From Archaeoglobus sulfaticallidus PM70-1 (GTDB lineage Archaea; Halobacteriota; Archaeoglobi; Archaeoglobales; Archaeoglobaceae), in the NCBI RefSeq assembly GCF_000385565.1, contig NC_021169.1, forward strand, positions 310,001 through 374,000: 64,000 bases of DNA, in the 5' to 3' direction. The notes under the pieces are model-generated. The model searched no databases and had not been told where the DNA came from. It was given only the letters and a program-made list of their open reading frames with translations. A program made the translations under genes and the position numbers. Positions 54,417 to 64,000 of this stretch are shown here, one piece after another. Positions within the stretch are counted from its first letter, which is position 1; each line of letters opens with the position of its first letter.

Positions 54417-55307
54417 ATGTCTTCAATTTCGAATCCCGAGTCAGCAAATTCAGAGCCAAAACAGATTGCGATAATCAGTGGAAAGGGTGGAACGGGGAAG
54501 ACGACCTTCTCCGCATTGATACACAGCATTGAAGGTTGTGTAATTGCAGATTGTGATGTAGATGCTCCGAACCTTCACATACTCCTAAATCCGGAGATTT
54601 TGGAAGTTGAGGAATATTATGCAAGCAAGAAAGCCAGAATACTGCAGGATAAATGCTCCTCATGTGGATTGTGTTATGAAGTGTGTAGATTCAATGCGAT
54701 TTTCGATAATCCATATACAGTCAACGATAAAAGATGTGAAGGTTGTGGATTTTGCTACAGTGCATGTCCGGAAAAAGCTATTGTGATGGAAACTGTGAAA
54801 ACGGGAGAGATATACAAATCCAAAACGAGATATGGTCACTTCGTTCACGCTTTACTGAAAGCCGGGGAGGAGAATACGGGGAGGCTTGTTACAGAAGTTA
54901 GGCAAAGGGCAAAGAAGATCGCTGAGGATATGAACTTTGAGTTTGTCATTGTGGATGCACCTCCAGGAGTTGGATGCCCTGTGATGGCATCACTTACCGA
55001 TGTAGACGTTGCAATAGTAATTTCAGAGCCTACACTCTCGGGTTTGAATGATTTGAAGAGAATTCTCGATCTTTGCGATCACTTCGGGGTTAAGGCCTTT
55101 GTTACCGTGAACAAATATGACTTAAATGAGTCGATGGCTTTGAAAATTAGAGATTATTGTGAGAGTAGGGAAGTGGAGTTTTTAGGGTTCATTCCTTTTG
55201 ATAAAGATTTAATTGAGCAAGTTTCAAATCTAAAATATCCGTTTGATGGTACAGCCGCAGAAAAGATGTCTGAGTGCTGGAAAACTGTCAGGGGAAGGTT
55301 GTTGTAG
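54417..55307 (+). CDS. MinD/Mrp-type P-loop ATPase with inserted ferredoxin domain
   Basis: About 296 residues, with Walker A ISGKGGTGKTTFSALIH, inserted ferredoxin cysteines CSSCGLCYEVCRF and CEGCGFCYSACPEKA, and VDAPPGVGCPVMASL. Paralogue of the preceding gene, four bases apart. The ATG at 54417 is chosen because the earlier in-frame ATG overlaps the previous gene. The two ATPases, two NifX-like proteins and DUF5320 probably form one cofactor-handling operon. Confidence 0.9.
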   Translation: MSSISNPESANSEPKQIAIISGKGGTGKTTFSALIHSIEGCVIADCDVDAPNLHILLNPEILEVEEYYASKKARILQDKCSSCGLCYEVCRFNAIFDNPYTVNDKRCEGCGFCYSACPEKAIVMETVKTGEIYKSKTRYGHFVHALLKAGEENTGRLVTEVRQRAKKIAEDMNFEFVIVDAPPGVGCPVMASLTDVDVAIVISEPTLSGLNDLKRILDLCDHFGVKAFVTVNKYDLNESMALKIRDYCESREVEFLGFIPFDKDLIEQVSNLKYPFDGTAAEKMSECWKTVRGRLL

Positions 55308-55399
55308 GACATTTGCTCTCACGATGTTTTGAGAGACTTCAGCTACCCTTTGCAAACACCTTCTTTCTCCTTAAACCTCCAACCGTGTAAGTTTGCTAG

Positions 55400-56180
55400 A
55401 AGAAGTATTAGAGTGTCACGTTAGCATAGACGGATTTTGCAACAGAACTCTTCGTAAATCGATGTATTTTGTCCATAAAGAGTTCACATTTCCCTAATTT
55501 AAACAAATCTTCTACTTCTGATCTTTCAGCTTTAAGCTCATCTTCTCTCTTCAAATAATCGATGAGTATTTTTACGGGTTTTTGAGGAAGATTATTTATT
55601 TAATTTTATTTTCGATGAAATAAGTCAGAGGGGTTGAGATCATGCTTAATAACTTGCTCAAGCTCATGTTTTCCTTCAACAAGATTACTGGAACTACCTT
55701 TTTAAAGCAACATTCGTGATAATAGCAAAATTCCCTGTCAACCATCATAACTGCTCCTGCTTTTAGTAGCCCTTTCCTTTTAAGATTATCTAGGATATCC
55801 TCGAACATCTGACAACCGCTAGTATTTGCAGGATAGATTAAAAACAACAAAAGCTTTTTGTCTTGCAATCCGTAGCAATGCAAGTTTGGATGTCCAAAAA
55901 GAACTTGCTGTTGAATCCTCCCATTTCCTGTGTTTCTGTTTGCTCAGGTCCCTGTAGCATCATCCACTTATTAGCCCTTCTTTTAGGAATTTTTTTCTTC
56001 AGTTTAACTGTGAAGGAGTGGATTTCTAATATCTAAAACTTCTAATTTAATAGCTTTCTCGATTCTCTCCTTTTCTTTAACTCTCCAACGAAGTAAGACA
56101 ACTTTTTAGCATGGTAACAGCTTCATCAACAGGAACAATTCTATTTCTGGATAGAGCTTCCTTTACTTCTTTTTCTCAAG
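55400..56180 (-). pseudogene. Degenerate DDE transposase (IS4-like)
   Basis: Minus-strand pieces in order are RIVPVDEAVTMLKSCLTSLE (near 56090-56150), HPNLHCYGLQDKKLLLFLIY and PANTSGCQMFEDILDNLKRK with AVMMVDREFCYYHECCFKKV (55600-55885), then ELKAERSEVEDLFKLGK and HRFTKSSVAKSVYANVTL (near 55425-55540). The VDR-x-F pattern is the second catalytic aspartate region. Frameshifts divide the pieces. No terminal inverted repeats were found by eye. Confidence 0.65.
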
Positions 56181-56975
56181 CTTCTTGACAATTTTTCTTG
56201 AGATCTACTTTGTATCTCCAAATTCAACTATGGTTTTTCACTCCAATCACAGATTGATGTCTTGTAATTATTGACTTTGTGACGGGAGTTAAAAAGAGAC
56301 CCTGAATTTTTTCTTCTTTTTTAAGAGGGTTTATGACTTCTTAAGTCTGTAGTTGTAAATTCTAACAGAGATATGAGGTTGCTTGTCTCTCTCAAGGGAG
56401 TCCAAGGAGGAAGTATAATAAAGCTGCTAATGTTTTGTTCTGTAATGACAAATACTGTAATAACAAAGGTGGAAGTTTCAAAGGAGTGAGCATTAACTCC
56501 ACCCAACATGAATTGGCTAAACATCGAAATATCCTGCAATAACCCTTACGATCGAGCTCTTCTGCTAGCAAAGTGCTTTACAACTTCGTAAACTTTCTGC
56601 TTATGAGTCTGATTTTATGTTTTAGTATAAATAGTTTTGATCAGGACAATACTCTCAACGGTAGTAAGGCAACAAATCTAAAACCTTATCTAGGTATATG
56701 GTTTCCACAGGAAATAAAGGGGTGGGAGGAATCGTTAAAAATTAAAAATCGTTAAAATTAAAGCTAACCACTTTGCAAAGGAATTTGAAAGCACCAAAAT
56801 CTGTGAAGAGCAGGCTCGGTTCAGCATAGCATGAGAGGTAACCAAACCCTCCAGTAGTCACAGTTGCACAGCATACTGTAGCGGTATGTGATCATATGTG
56901 CTAGGACAACAGATTTCCTTTTTAAAGACCTAAAAAATTTAAAAAAGAGTTTTACCATGGTTTATAGCCTATGGC
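56181..56975. other. Gene-poor debris next to the transposase relic
   Basis: No intact gene. Short openings at 56321-56539 (minus) and 56573-56755 (plus) lack recognisable content. Plus-strand sequence near 56430-56545 reads CFCNDKYCNNKGGSFKGVSI in a mixed frame and may be further transposon debris. The end of the region holds the terminator side of the NEW3-domain gene. Confidence 0.4.
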
Positions 56976-58658
56976 TCATCTCCGTCCGAACTTTCTGAAT
57001 ATCACCACAAGCAGCACTACAGCACTCAGGATTACTATGCCACCTATTATCCATGAGAAACTCTTCTCCCTTACAACGACCTTGATCTCCTCAGTTTCCT
57101 CTAACTGATCTGACTTTATTTTGAGCTTAAGCTTGTACTCGCTTGGAATCGTGTTGGGTGGGATCTTAGCCTGAATATTTATGGGCAGAAAGTCTCCGGC
57201 TTTCAGGGCAGGAGAGGATGAAGGATCAACATTTACCTTCCAACCCTCAGGAGCATCTACTGAGATCTCTATGTTTGTTATATCTGCTCCTATACCTGTG
57301 TTTCTTAGAAGCCCTTGATATTTAACCTCCGCTCCCGGCTCGGAGATTATCAGATATCTGCCTCCAACAGGTTCGAAATATACTCTGTACTCTCCTTTCA
57401 GGTTTAGAGTTAGATTTTTCGTTGCAGAGCAGTAACCCTCGACATGTACAGTAAGATTGTAGGTACCGACTTTTGCTCTTGGAGGAACGATAACTTCCAG
57501 ATAGACATCCTTTGATTCCCCTCCCTTAATGAAAACTTCTGAAATACTCTCTGGAGAATCTGCACTCTCTTTGAATCTGGCATAGAAGTTCTCTGGCAGT
57601 CCGGAAACAGATAGTGTATATGTTCCGTCAGCGTAGCCTATGTTTTCTATTTTAAGCCTGAACATCGGATTTTCATATCCAATTATTGATGTTATTTTTG
57701 GATTGCTGACTGAGATCTCAACAAAGTATGCTTTCTTCTCCAAAAGCACGGACTTCTCAATCTCCTTACCGGCTTTTATTTCAACATCGACCTCTTTATC
57801 GTAATATCCATCTTTACTGATTTTGACTTTGTACGATCCATCAGGAACCTCTATCAGTGCGGAACCATCTCCTGATGTGTAGAAGGTCTCGTTGTTGATC
57901 TTCACTTCAGCGTTGGTGACGGGTTTTCCATCCTTATCTGATACTTTCAGTATCAGCACACCGTTCTCGCCCTTGTGGGTCTTTGTTATTTCGATATTCA
58001 GGGTGATTGATTGCTTGCCGAGAATGGGCTTTACGGCATATTCTCCAACATCAGCAGAGCTATCACTTTCAACCCTGAAATAGATCGTTCTGGTTTCTTT
58101 TGGGCCAAGAACTATTTTGTAAACCTGATTATCTCCATAGAAGAATCTGCACTCCCATTTTTCTGGAACCTTGCAGCTAAGATCAACAGGATAGTATGCA
58201 TTCAGTCTGTTCTCGACATTTAACGGGAAGGAAACCTCATCTCCCGCTTCAACTTTTATGCCTGTAATCGATGAGGTTATTCTGAGAGGCTTTTCGACAT
58301 TCACTATGTTGATCTCAAGCCTCTCCTGCCCTCCAGCAGAGACCCAGATGTTGTATATGCCCTCATTTAAATCATCTGGCACATCCACTTCGAACTGGAC
58401 GGTTATGGAGGAATACGGGCTCAGAGAGATTTCCTTTACCTCAACACCATTTACGAGAAACCTCCCGTTAAATCCTGAAGGTGCATTATATGAAAGCATA
58501 TAGTCTCTTGTGCTCTCTCCATCGTTTCGGATAGTTAGATCAAAGGTTACTGTCTGCCCGGGAATTGCATTTATGCTCTTAATCGATGTTTGAAGCGAAC
58601 CAACTGTCAGCAGAGCCAATATCAAAACTCCCACAAACAGGTACTTCTTTTTGGTCAT
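56976..58658 (-). CDS. Membrane-anchored surface protein with NEW3 and PEGA-like domains
   Basis: 560 residues with an N-terminal signal peptide (YLFVGVLILALLTVGSL) and a C-terminal helix (WIIGGIVILSAVVLLVVIF) followed by a basic end. Beta-sandwich NEW3/COG1470 units lie at about 20-220 and 310-535. Between them (about 230-310) is a carboxypeptidase-regulatory-like segment, GKPVTNAEVKINNETFYTSG then DGSYKVKISKDGYYDKEVDV. It overlaps the ABC-2 permease gene by four bases, so it is expressed with that transporter. Extracellular assistance to the exporter is inferred. Confidence 0.82.
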   Translation of the reverse strand: MTKKKYLFVGVLILALLTVGSLQTSIKSINAIPGQTVTFDLTIRNDGESTRDYMLSYNAPSGFNGRFLVNGVEVKEISLSPYSSITVQFEVDVPDDLNEGIYNIWVSAGGQERLEINIVNVEKPLRITSSITGIKVEAGDEVSFPLNVENRLNAYYPVDLSCKVPEKWECRFFYGDNQVYKIVLGPKETRTIYFRVESDSSADVGEYAVKPILGKQSITLNIEITKTHKGENGVLILKVSDKDGKPVTNAEVKINNETFYTSGDGSALIEVPDGSYKVKISKDGYYDKEVDVEIKAGKEIEKSVLLEKKAYFVEISVSNPKITSIIGYENPMFRLKIENIGYADGTYTLSVSGLPENFYARFKESADSPESISEVFIKGGESKDVYLEVIVPPRAKVGTYNLTVHVEGYCSATKNLTLNLKGEYRVYFEPVGGRYLIISEPGAEVKYQGLLRNTGIGADITNIEISVDAPEGWKVNVDPSSSPALKAGDFLPINIQAKIPPNTIPSEYKLKLKIKSDQLEETEEIKVVVREKSFSWIIGGIVILSAVVLLVVIFRKFGRR

Positions 58659-59572
58659 GTTATCTCACTCCTTAAGAACCTGATATAGCTTAAAGTGAAC
58701 ATGACTACTGGCAGAACAACAAAGCCGACGAAATTCTTTGTTACATCTTCACTCTCAAAAAACATGTTACTTTCTGATATTTTTGATATAAGCTTCATAT
58801 AATTCATTCCGGGAGAGAAGATCTCGAATAGCTCACTGATAGCTCTCTTCTTTTTGTAGTACTCGTTTAAAATCCTCTCTCGCTCCTCCATTTTTCTCTG
58901 AATTTCCTCATACTTTGCTTTGTCATCTCCAACCCTGATGGGAACCTCATGGGTATAAACATCTGGAGGTGGACCCACGATGTAGTTTGAGACGATCGAG
59001 CCTATGAACGGTATCACGAAGGATAGGACTATAAAAATGGCAATGGCTTTGACAAGTGAACTTCCAGAGTTTTTTGAGGTTGTTGAGGTTAGCAGGCTGA
59101 TCGAGAAGAATGTGAAGATGTATGCTATTGTCAGCAAAGCGAACTTTACTATCGCTATCATATCATCTATCGTTGGAGTAAATCCTTTGATCAGCACGAT
59201 TCCTAATCCAATTACAGTGTTGAGAAAAACAACCAGTGTTATAGCCATCAAAGCTCCCAGAGCCTTTCCGTTGATTATCTGATCTCTGTAAACTGGATGG
59301 GATAGCAGGGTCTTGAGTGAGCCGCCCTCCCTCTCCTTTGAGATCAGGTCGAATCCCATGGCAAGGCCGAGCAGAGATCCGAAAGATGATAGGCCGATCG
59401 TACCACTGAATCCAAAAAATTCCATTACCGATATTCTTGTGGCTCTGTAGTCTCCAATCCCCTGGAGGAAAGAGAATACTGTAAGGAGCAGTATTATTGC
59501 CAGAAACATTAGAAATCTCTTGCTCGTTATGTGATCCACGAACTCTTTTTTCGCCACCGTAACAACACTCAC
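58655..59572 (-). CDS. ABC-2 type transporter permease
   Basis: A 305-residue permease with about six helices: FLMFLAIILLLTVFSFLQ, then FGSLLGLAMGFDLISKEREGGSLKTLLSHPVYRDQIINGKALGAL (given in part), FLNTVIGLGIVLI and IAIFIVLSFVIPFIGSIVSNYI (given in part). A charged extracellular or cytoplasmic loop (about 205-260) holds many Glu/Lys/Arg. KEREGGSLKTLLSHPVYR is the hallmark coupling region of ABC-2/NatB-like permeases. It overlaps the ATPase gene (TGA/ATG) and is followed by the NEW3 protein gene. Confidence 0.88.
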   Translation of the reverse strand: MSVVTVAKKEFVDHITSKRFLMFLAIILLLTVFSFLQGIGDYRATRISVMEFFGFSGTIGLSSFGSLLGLAMGFDLISKEREGGSLKTLLSHPVYRDQIINGKALGALMAITLVVFLNTVIGLGIVLIKGFTPTIDDMIAIVKFALLTIAYIFTFFSISLLTSTTSKNSGSSLVKAIAIFIVLSFVIPFIGSIVSNYIVGPPPDVYTHEVPIRVGDDKAKYEEIQRKMEERERILNEYYKKKRAISELFEIFSPGMNYMKLISKISESNMFFESEDVTKNFVGFVVLPVVMFTLSYIRFLRSEIT

Positions 59573-60465
59573 GCCTCTCCCTCCACAAGGCTAAGGTAGA
59601 TCTCCTCGAGATTTTGCTCCTCAAGATGGAGTTCTTTTATTAGGTAACCCTCCTCAAAAAGCTTTTTTGAGATCTCAGTTCTGCAATCTCTATCAGAAAT
59701 TATCCAGAATCTGTCATTTTCAGCTTTAACTTCCCCAAAATCCTCGAATATGGAAGGATCGGGCTTTGGATCAGCCTCAACCAGGATCCTCACATTATCC
59801 TTGCCGAGTTCATCGATCCTGCCTTTGGCAATTAGCCTGCCTTTCGAGATTATTCCGACAACCTCGCAGACCTCTTTAACTTCCGATAGAATGTGGGATG
59901 AGAAGAATATTGTCTTTCCTTCCTTCTTTTTCATCTTTATTATCTTCCTGAAATCTGCGGAACCCTTCGGATCGAGACCGGATGTCGGCTCATCAAGAAA
60001 TATAACTTCGGGATCGTTCAGGAGGGCGTTGGCCATTCCTAGCCTCTGCTTCATACCCTTGCTGAACTCTCCAACCTTTTTGTCCGCAGAATCCGCAAGG
60101 CCAACAAGCTCAAGCAAGTCATCGATCTCCTTGAGAGCCTCGTTTTTCGGAATTTTGTAGAATTCTGAAAAGTACAGCAGGTTTTGTCGGGCAGTCATGT
60201 TATCGTAGAATCCCACTCTTTCTGGCAAATACCCGCAGATTTTCTTAACTTCAAAGGGATTTCTCACAACATCTATACCGGATATCTCAACTCTGCCAGA
60301 GGTTGGCTGGAGCATGCCCATTAGTATGTTTATCGTTGTGGTCTTTCCAGCACCATTCGGGCCTAAAAATCCGAAAACCTCGTTATCATCAATTTCCAGA
60401 TTTAAATTATCGAGAGCTTTAAATTTGCCAAAAATTTTTGTTAGGTTTTGGATAACTATCATCAT
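59569..60465 (-). CDS. ABC-2 type transporter ATPase
   Basis: The 298-residue ATPase has Walker A GPNGAGKTTTINILMGM, a Q-loop region around ICGYLPERVGFYDNMTARQN, signature FSKGMKQRLGMANALL, Walker B EVIFLDEPTSGLDPKG and switch SSHILSEVKEV. The C-terminal extension (about 220-298) is typical of NatA/CcmA-type ATPases. First gene of a three-gene exporter operon (ATPase, permease, surface protein). Cargo unknown. Confidence 0.94.
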   Translation of the reverse strand: MMIVIQNLTKIFGKFKALDNLNLEIDDNEVFGFLGPNGAGKTTTINILMGMLQPTSGRVEISGIDVVRNPFEVKKICGYLPERVGFYDNMTARQNLLYFSEFYKIPKNEALKEIDDLLELVGLADSADKKVGEFSKGMKQRLGMANALLNDPEVIFLDEPTSGLDPKGSADFRKIIKMKKKEGKTIFFSSHILSEVKEVCEVVGIISKGRLIAKGRIDELGKDNVRILVEADPKPDPSIFEDFGEVKAENDRFWIISDRDCRTEISKKLFEEGYLIKELHLEEQNLEEIYLSLVEGEA

Positions 60466-60695
60466 GACTTGAGCAATACATCTAAATTTAAAAATTTTGT
60501 TTTTGTCCTATTTTATCAATTCTATCTTATTATTTTATACATTCAAAAAGACTGAAAATGAGAGGATGTTAAAATTGAAAGTATTTTGCGGCAAGTGCAT
60601 TATAAAAAATTGATTATGTTCGGGATATCAAGAAATAGTTAATTTTATTAATGGTTATAGGTTAAAGCAGAACAAACCTGAACAGGAGAGATGTT

Positions 60696-61697
60696 ATGAT
60701 CGAAACGCTGTTCATCGTCACACTGCTCGTATCAATATATATGGCCTGGAACATAGGCGCCAATGACGCTGCGAACTCGATGGCAACATCTTACGGAAGT
60801 GGAGCTTTAACGCTGAGGCAGATAATAATCATCGCTGGAATTCTGGAATTTTCTGGAGCTTTTCTGTTCGGTAGCAGGGTAACGAAGACTGTTGGAAAGG
60901 GTATAGTTCCAATAGAGCATCTTGATCCCACAATAGTTACGATTGGTGCTTTATCGGCCATTCTGTCTGCGGGGCTCTGGATAACGATCGCGACATACTA
61001 TCATCTTCCTGTGTCAACATCTCACTCAATTGTTGGTGCTATGCTTGGATTTGGCTTTGCCGCGGTTGCAGAGGATCTGATACCTCTTGAGAGCATCAAG
61101 TGGGGAGTTCTGTATAAAATAGCTTTGAGCTGGGTTGTATCTCCTCTTACTGGAGCTTTACTGGCTTTTATAATATTCTCTCTTATAAGGATTTTCATTT
61201 TGTCTAATATGGATGTTGATAAGGTTGAAGGTGTTTTCAGGTATCTTCAGGTTTTAACCGCATGCTATGTCGCTTTTGCTCATGGTAGCAACGATGTTGC
61301 CAATGCTGTTGGGCCCATATCGGCGACCTTTGGCTTCTCAGAAACACCTTCATGGATTTTGGCTCTTGGAGGCTTGGGTATAGCCATCGGAGTTGCTACA
61401 TGGGGTTACAGGGTTATCGAGACGGTTGGAAAGAGAATAACTGAGTTAACTCCTACAAGAGGTTTTTCAGCGGAATTCGCAACCGCAACTACGGTTCTGT
61501 CAGCCTCATACTTCGGAATGCCGATCTCCACGACCCATACTCTTGTGGGGAGCGTTCTGGGAGTTGGATTTGCTGGAGGATTGGCAAGTGTTGACATAAG
61601 TGTGGTTAAAAGAATTATATACTCTTGGGTACTAACAATTCCAGCAGCAGCAACCCTCACGATAACGATATATACGCTAATGGTGGTGTTCATATGA
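60696..61697 (+). CDS. pit: PiT family inorganic phosphate permease
   Basis: The 333-residue membrane protein has about ten helices and both family signatures: [20 protein letters not shown] at the start and [20 protein letters not shown] in the second half, plus [14 protein letters not shown] and [14 protein letters not shown]. PiT proteins take up phosphate as metal complexes or with cations, or sulfate in some cases. Overlaps the DUF47 gene by four bases. GGAGAGATGT precedes the ATG. Confidence 0.95.
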   Translation: MIETLFIVTLLVSIYMAWNIGANDAANSMATSYGSGALTLRQIIIIAGILEFSGAFLFGSRVTKTVGKGIVPIEHLDPTIVTIGALSAILSAGLWITIATYYHLPVSTSHSIVGAMLGFGFAAVAEDLIPLESIKWGVLYKIALSWVVSPLTGALLAFIIFSLIRIFILSNMDVDKVEGVFRYLQVLTACYVAFAHGSNDVANAVGPISATFGFSETPSWILALGGLGIAIGVATWGYRVIETVGKRITELTPTRGFSAEFATATTVLSASYFGMPISTTHTLVGSVLGVGFAGGLASVDISVVKRIIYSWVLTIPAAATLTITIYTLMVVFI

Positions 61698-62374
61698 GGT
61701 TCATAAGATCTATCACCGATGTGTTTGGATACTCACCCTTTAAGACGATTCACAAGCACAGTGAGTACTGTGTTGTAGCGATCGATCATTTGCTCGATCA
61801 GTTTGAAGCCTTTGTAATGGGAGATATGGCTTCCGTCGAGAAAATTGAAATGGAGATAGACACGCTCGAGCATGAGGCAGATAAGCTGAAAGCTGAAGTC
61901 AGAACTCATGTTACGAAATCCCTGAGACTTCCGGTCGATAGACAGGACCTTCTGACATTTTTGGCATTTCAGGACGAGATAATTAACTATACGGAGCATG
62001 TCTGCCACATGTTCACATACAAGATCGTGGAGAACATGGATAAGGATGTGGAGAAGAAGCTGAGAAATCTGCTCTACAAGCTCAACGAAATCGTTTGCCT
62101 GTATGAAGAGATGATCGATGACATGCTGGAATGGATCGCGAGGTCGCTCAGCAAAAAGGAGATCGGGGGGATACTTGAAAAGGTTGACAAAATTGAAAAA
62201 ACAGAGCATGAGTGTGATAAAGTGCAAATAGCTCTGCACAAGAAGCTTTTCAACAGCGATATGGAGTTTCTTGACATAATTCTGCTCAGGAACATAGTGA
62301 TACACCTCGGAGAGATAGCCAACAGCACGGCAAGAGCCTCAGATTCGTTGAGGACGATGGTTCTCGGAAGATAG
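61694..62374 (+). CDS. DUF47/PhoU-like partner of the phosphate permease
   Basis: About 226 residues, all helical (PhoU-like fold), beginning [20 protein letters not shown]. Acidic motifs [15 protein letters not shown] and [15 protein letters not shown] (E-x-x-x-D type) are the metal-binding repeats of DUF47. The gene is coupled to pit by an ATGA overlap. DUF47 proteins regulate Pit transporters in several species; this role is inferred. An ATG upstream within pit is rejected. Confidence 0.92.
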   Translation: MRFIRSITDVFGYSPFKTIHKHSEYCVVAIDHLLDQFEAFVMGDMASVEKIEMEIDTLEHEADKLKAEVRTHVTKSLRLPVDRQDLLTFLAFQDEIINYTEHVCHMFTYKIVENMDKDVEKKLRNLLYKLNEIVCLYEEMIDDMLEWIARSLSKKEIGGILEKVDKIEKTEHECDKVQIALHKKLFNSDMEFLDIILLRNIVIHLGEIANSTARASDSLRTMVLGR

Positions 62375-62457
62375 TTAAATGATTTTGAATTTTTTATCGT
62401 TATAATAAAAAGTTTTATAACTCTTTATTTTTTGGATTTGAACGGGGAGGAATCTAT

Positions 62458-63693
62458 ATGGAGTACGAGAAAGTTAAGCCACCAGAACAGGGAGAAAAAA
62501 TTGAGTACGAGGACGGAAAGCTCAAGGTTCCAGATAATCCGATTATACCTTATTTCGAGGGAGATGGAATTGGAAAGGATGTTGTTCCCGCAGCTATAAT
62601 GGTTCTGGATGAAGCTGCGAAACTTTATGGCAAAGAAATTTCATGGTTTAAGGTTTATGCTGGAGAGGATGCTTACAGGCTTTACGGGAAGTACCTGCCG
62701 GATGATACGATAAATGCGATAAGGGAGTTCAGGGTTGCTTTGAAAGGACCGCTGACAACTCCCGTGGGCGGAGGATTCAGGAGCCTGAATGTAACGATAA
62801 GACAGATGCTCGACCTGTATGCGAATGTAAGGCCAATCTACTATCTGAACGGCGTTCCAAGTCCGATAAGACATCCTGAGAAGGTTGATATGGTCATCTT
62901 CAGGGAGAACACGGAGGATGTCTATTCCGGTGTGGAGTGGCCTAGAGGAAGTGAGGGAGCACTCAAGGTTATAAAATTTCTGGCTGATGAGCTTGGAGTG
63001 AATATAAGGGAGGATTCTGGAATAGGAATAAAGCCGATAAGTGAGTTCGCAACCAAAAGGCTCGTGAGGATGGCGATACAGTATGCAATAGACAACAATA
63101 GAGAGAGCGTTACCTTGGTTCATAAGGGAAATATAATGAAGTACACCGAGGGAGCCTTCAGGGACTGGGGCTATGAGGTGGCAAGAGAGGAATTTGGGGA
63201 TGTAACGATAACAGAAACAGAGCTGTGGGAGAATTATGGCGGTGAGGCTAAGGGCAAGATCGTGATAAAAGACAGAATAGCGGACAACATGTTCCAGCAA
63301 ATCCTTACAAGAACAGACGAGTACGATGTGCTTGCGATGCCGAATCTCAATGGAGATTACATGAGCGATGCAGCCGCTGCGATGGTTGGAGGACTTGGCA
63401 TAGCTCCGGGATCCAACATAGGTGATGGAATCGGTGTTTTTGAGCCAATACATGGATCCGCTCCGAAGTATGCGGGACAGAACAAAGTTAATCCAACTGC
63501 TGAAATCCTCACAGGAGCTTTGATGTTCGAGTACCTCGGATGGAAGGAAGCGAGTGAGATGATCAAAAAGGCTGTGGAAAAAACTATTCAGAGCGGTATC
63601 GTGACTTACGACATTCACAGGCACATTGGAGGCAACCTCGTTGGAACGAGGGAATTCGCTGCGGAGGTTGTGAAGAACCTTCAGAACCTTTAA
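62458..63693 (+). CDS. icd: Isocitrate dehydrogenase (NADP-type)
   Basis: The 411-residue enzyme of the decarboxylating dehydrogenase family has [67 protein letters not shown], and [22 protein letters not shown] followed by [14 protein letters not shown] and PTAEILTGA. The serine/arginine set in [12 protein letters not shown] and FREN matches isocitrate binding. It oxidises isocitrate to 2-oxoglutarate. GGGGAGGAA is a good ribosome site. It is monocistronic as far as seen, beginning 83 bases after the DUF47 gene. Confidence 0.96.
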   Translation: MEYEKVKPPEQGEKIEYEDGKLKVPDNPIIPYFEGDGIGKDVVPAAIMVLDEAAKLYGKEISWFKVYAGEDAYRLYGKYLPDDTINAIREFRVALKGPLTTPVGGGFRSLNVTIRQMLDLYANVRPIYYLNGVPSPIRHPEKVDMVIFRENTEDVYSGVEWPRGSEGALKVIKFLADELGVNIREDSGIGIKPISEFATKRLVRMAIQYAIDNNRESVTLVHKGNIMKYTEGAFRDWGYEVAREEFGDVTITETELWENYGGEAKGKIVIKDRIADNMFQQILTRTDEYDVLAMPNLNGDYMSDAAAAMVGGLGIAPGSNIGDGIGVFEPIHGSAPKYAGQNKVNPTAEILTGALMFEYLGWKEASEMIKKAVEKTIQSGIVTYDIHRHIGGNLVGTREFAAEVVKNLQNL

Positions 63694-64000
63694 ATTCTTA
63701 TTTTGGTTTTTGTTTGCTTGCTGAGTTTTGTTTTATCTACCGCTTCACGCGCTATCTATTATAAGATTCATAAACTTGACTTTTGAAAGAGCTGAAAGAA
63801 AGATATGGGATGGAATGAGGACAATCTGAACATCCTCGCTGAGTCTGGAAGCAATGGGCATTCTTCGAATTGGAAGTAGAGGACATCTAAACTGAAGAGC
63901 TTGGGGATTAAAAAGAAGGTTTGTCTCTTGAGTAATTCATGAAAGACATTAAGAACAGTTCGGAGTTTATTGAAAGGGGCTCACACATCTGGAAAGAGAT
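63694..64000. other. Terminal stretch without a supported gene
   Basis: The last 307 bases hold the icd terminator side (T-rich, TTATTTTGGTTTTTGTTTG) and no convincing coding frame. Plus-strand fragments such as MGWNEDNLNILAESGSNGHSS (from about 63805, given in part) may be the beginning of a decayed transposon-like gene that continues beyond the window. Confidence 0.35.

Noticed and set aside
56573-56755. 60-codon plus-strand opening
   Set aside because: It lies in transposon debris and has no recognisable domain.

Overview
The window is archaeal and most likely from the order Archaeoglobales. It carries aIF1A, RIO1 kinase, aEF-1beta, a Mre11-Rad50-NurA-HerA locus and archaeal-type TyrRS. 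It has two methanofuran biosynthesis genes (mfnF, mfnE) in a genome whose other genes suggest sulfur-anion metabolism rather than methanogenesis. It also holds two DUF22 proteins, a family I associate with Archaeoglobus. Several promoters look like archaeal BRE/TATA elements, some driving apparently leaderless messages. Species cannot be fixed from the sequence alone; a sulfate-reducing Archaeoglobus is a reasonable guess.

Layout. 0.3-3 kb: translation and ribosome-assembly genes on the minus strand (KH protein, RIO1, aIF1A, TyrRS). 3.1-4.4 kb: adenosine-derivative deaminase. 4.4-4.85 kb: transposase relic. 4.9-10.5 kb: a beta-propeller protein and two UPF0324 (putative sulfate exporter) transporters flanking a membrane-bound PAS/DUF835/winged-helix regulator. 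11.2-14.3 kb: a nitrate/sulfonate-type ABC transporter with a divergent HTH regulator. 14.3-15.6 kb: decayed DNA. 15.6-18.5 kb: MEMO-family protein, mfnF, mfnE, a zinc-ribbon protein and aEF-1beta. 19.5-26.5 kb: the mre11-rad50-nurA-(unknown)-herA operon. 26.5-32.8 kb: a MacB-like ABC exporter with an extracellular Ig-like protein, an RNA m5C methyltransferase with a separate PUA-like protein, then pyrK-pyrD. 33-34.9 kb: a scrapyard containing a broken radical SAM gene, a solo IS605-like end, and tRNA-Phe and tRNA-Val. 34.9-44.4 kb: FAD oxidoreductase, argJ, and a complete dipeptide/oligopeptide ABC operon. 44.5-45.3 kb: aldehyde:ferredoxin oxidoreductase relic. 45.3-51 kb: DHH phosphoesterase, RHH regulator, DUF22 genes, a second solo IS605-like end, and a TauE/SafE transporter. 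52.2-55.3 kb: DUF5320, two NifX-like proteins and two Mrp/ferredoxin P-loop ATPases. 55.4-57 kb: transposase relics. 57-60.5 kb: ABC-2 exporter with a NEW3-domain protein. 60.7-63.7 kb: Pit phosphate permease, its DUF47 partner and isocitrate dehydrogenase.

The strongest unusual observation is that both ABC substrate-binding proteins in the window (12.75-13.73 kb and 42.3-44.4 kb) appear circularly permuted. In each, a lipoprotein signal peptide is followed by the part of the fold that is normally C-terminal, and the normally N-terminal part comes last. The two belong to unrelated binding-protein families and sit in otherwise normal, intact transporter operons. Other items worth attention are an aIF1A gene whose conserved N-terminus has no ATG/GTG/TTG codon, a Rad50 hook with widely spaced cysteines, two tnpB-less IS605-type ends that may still carry omega-RNA-like structure, and a membrane-tethered transcription factor translationally coupled to a transporter.
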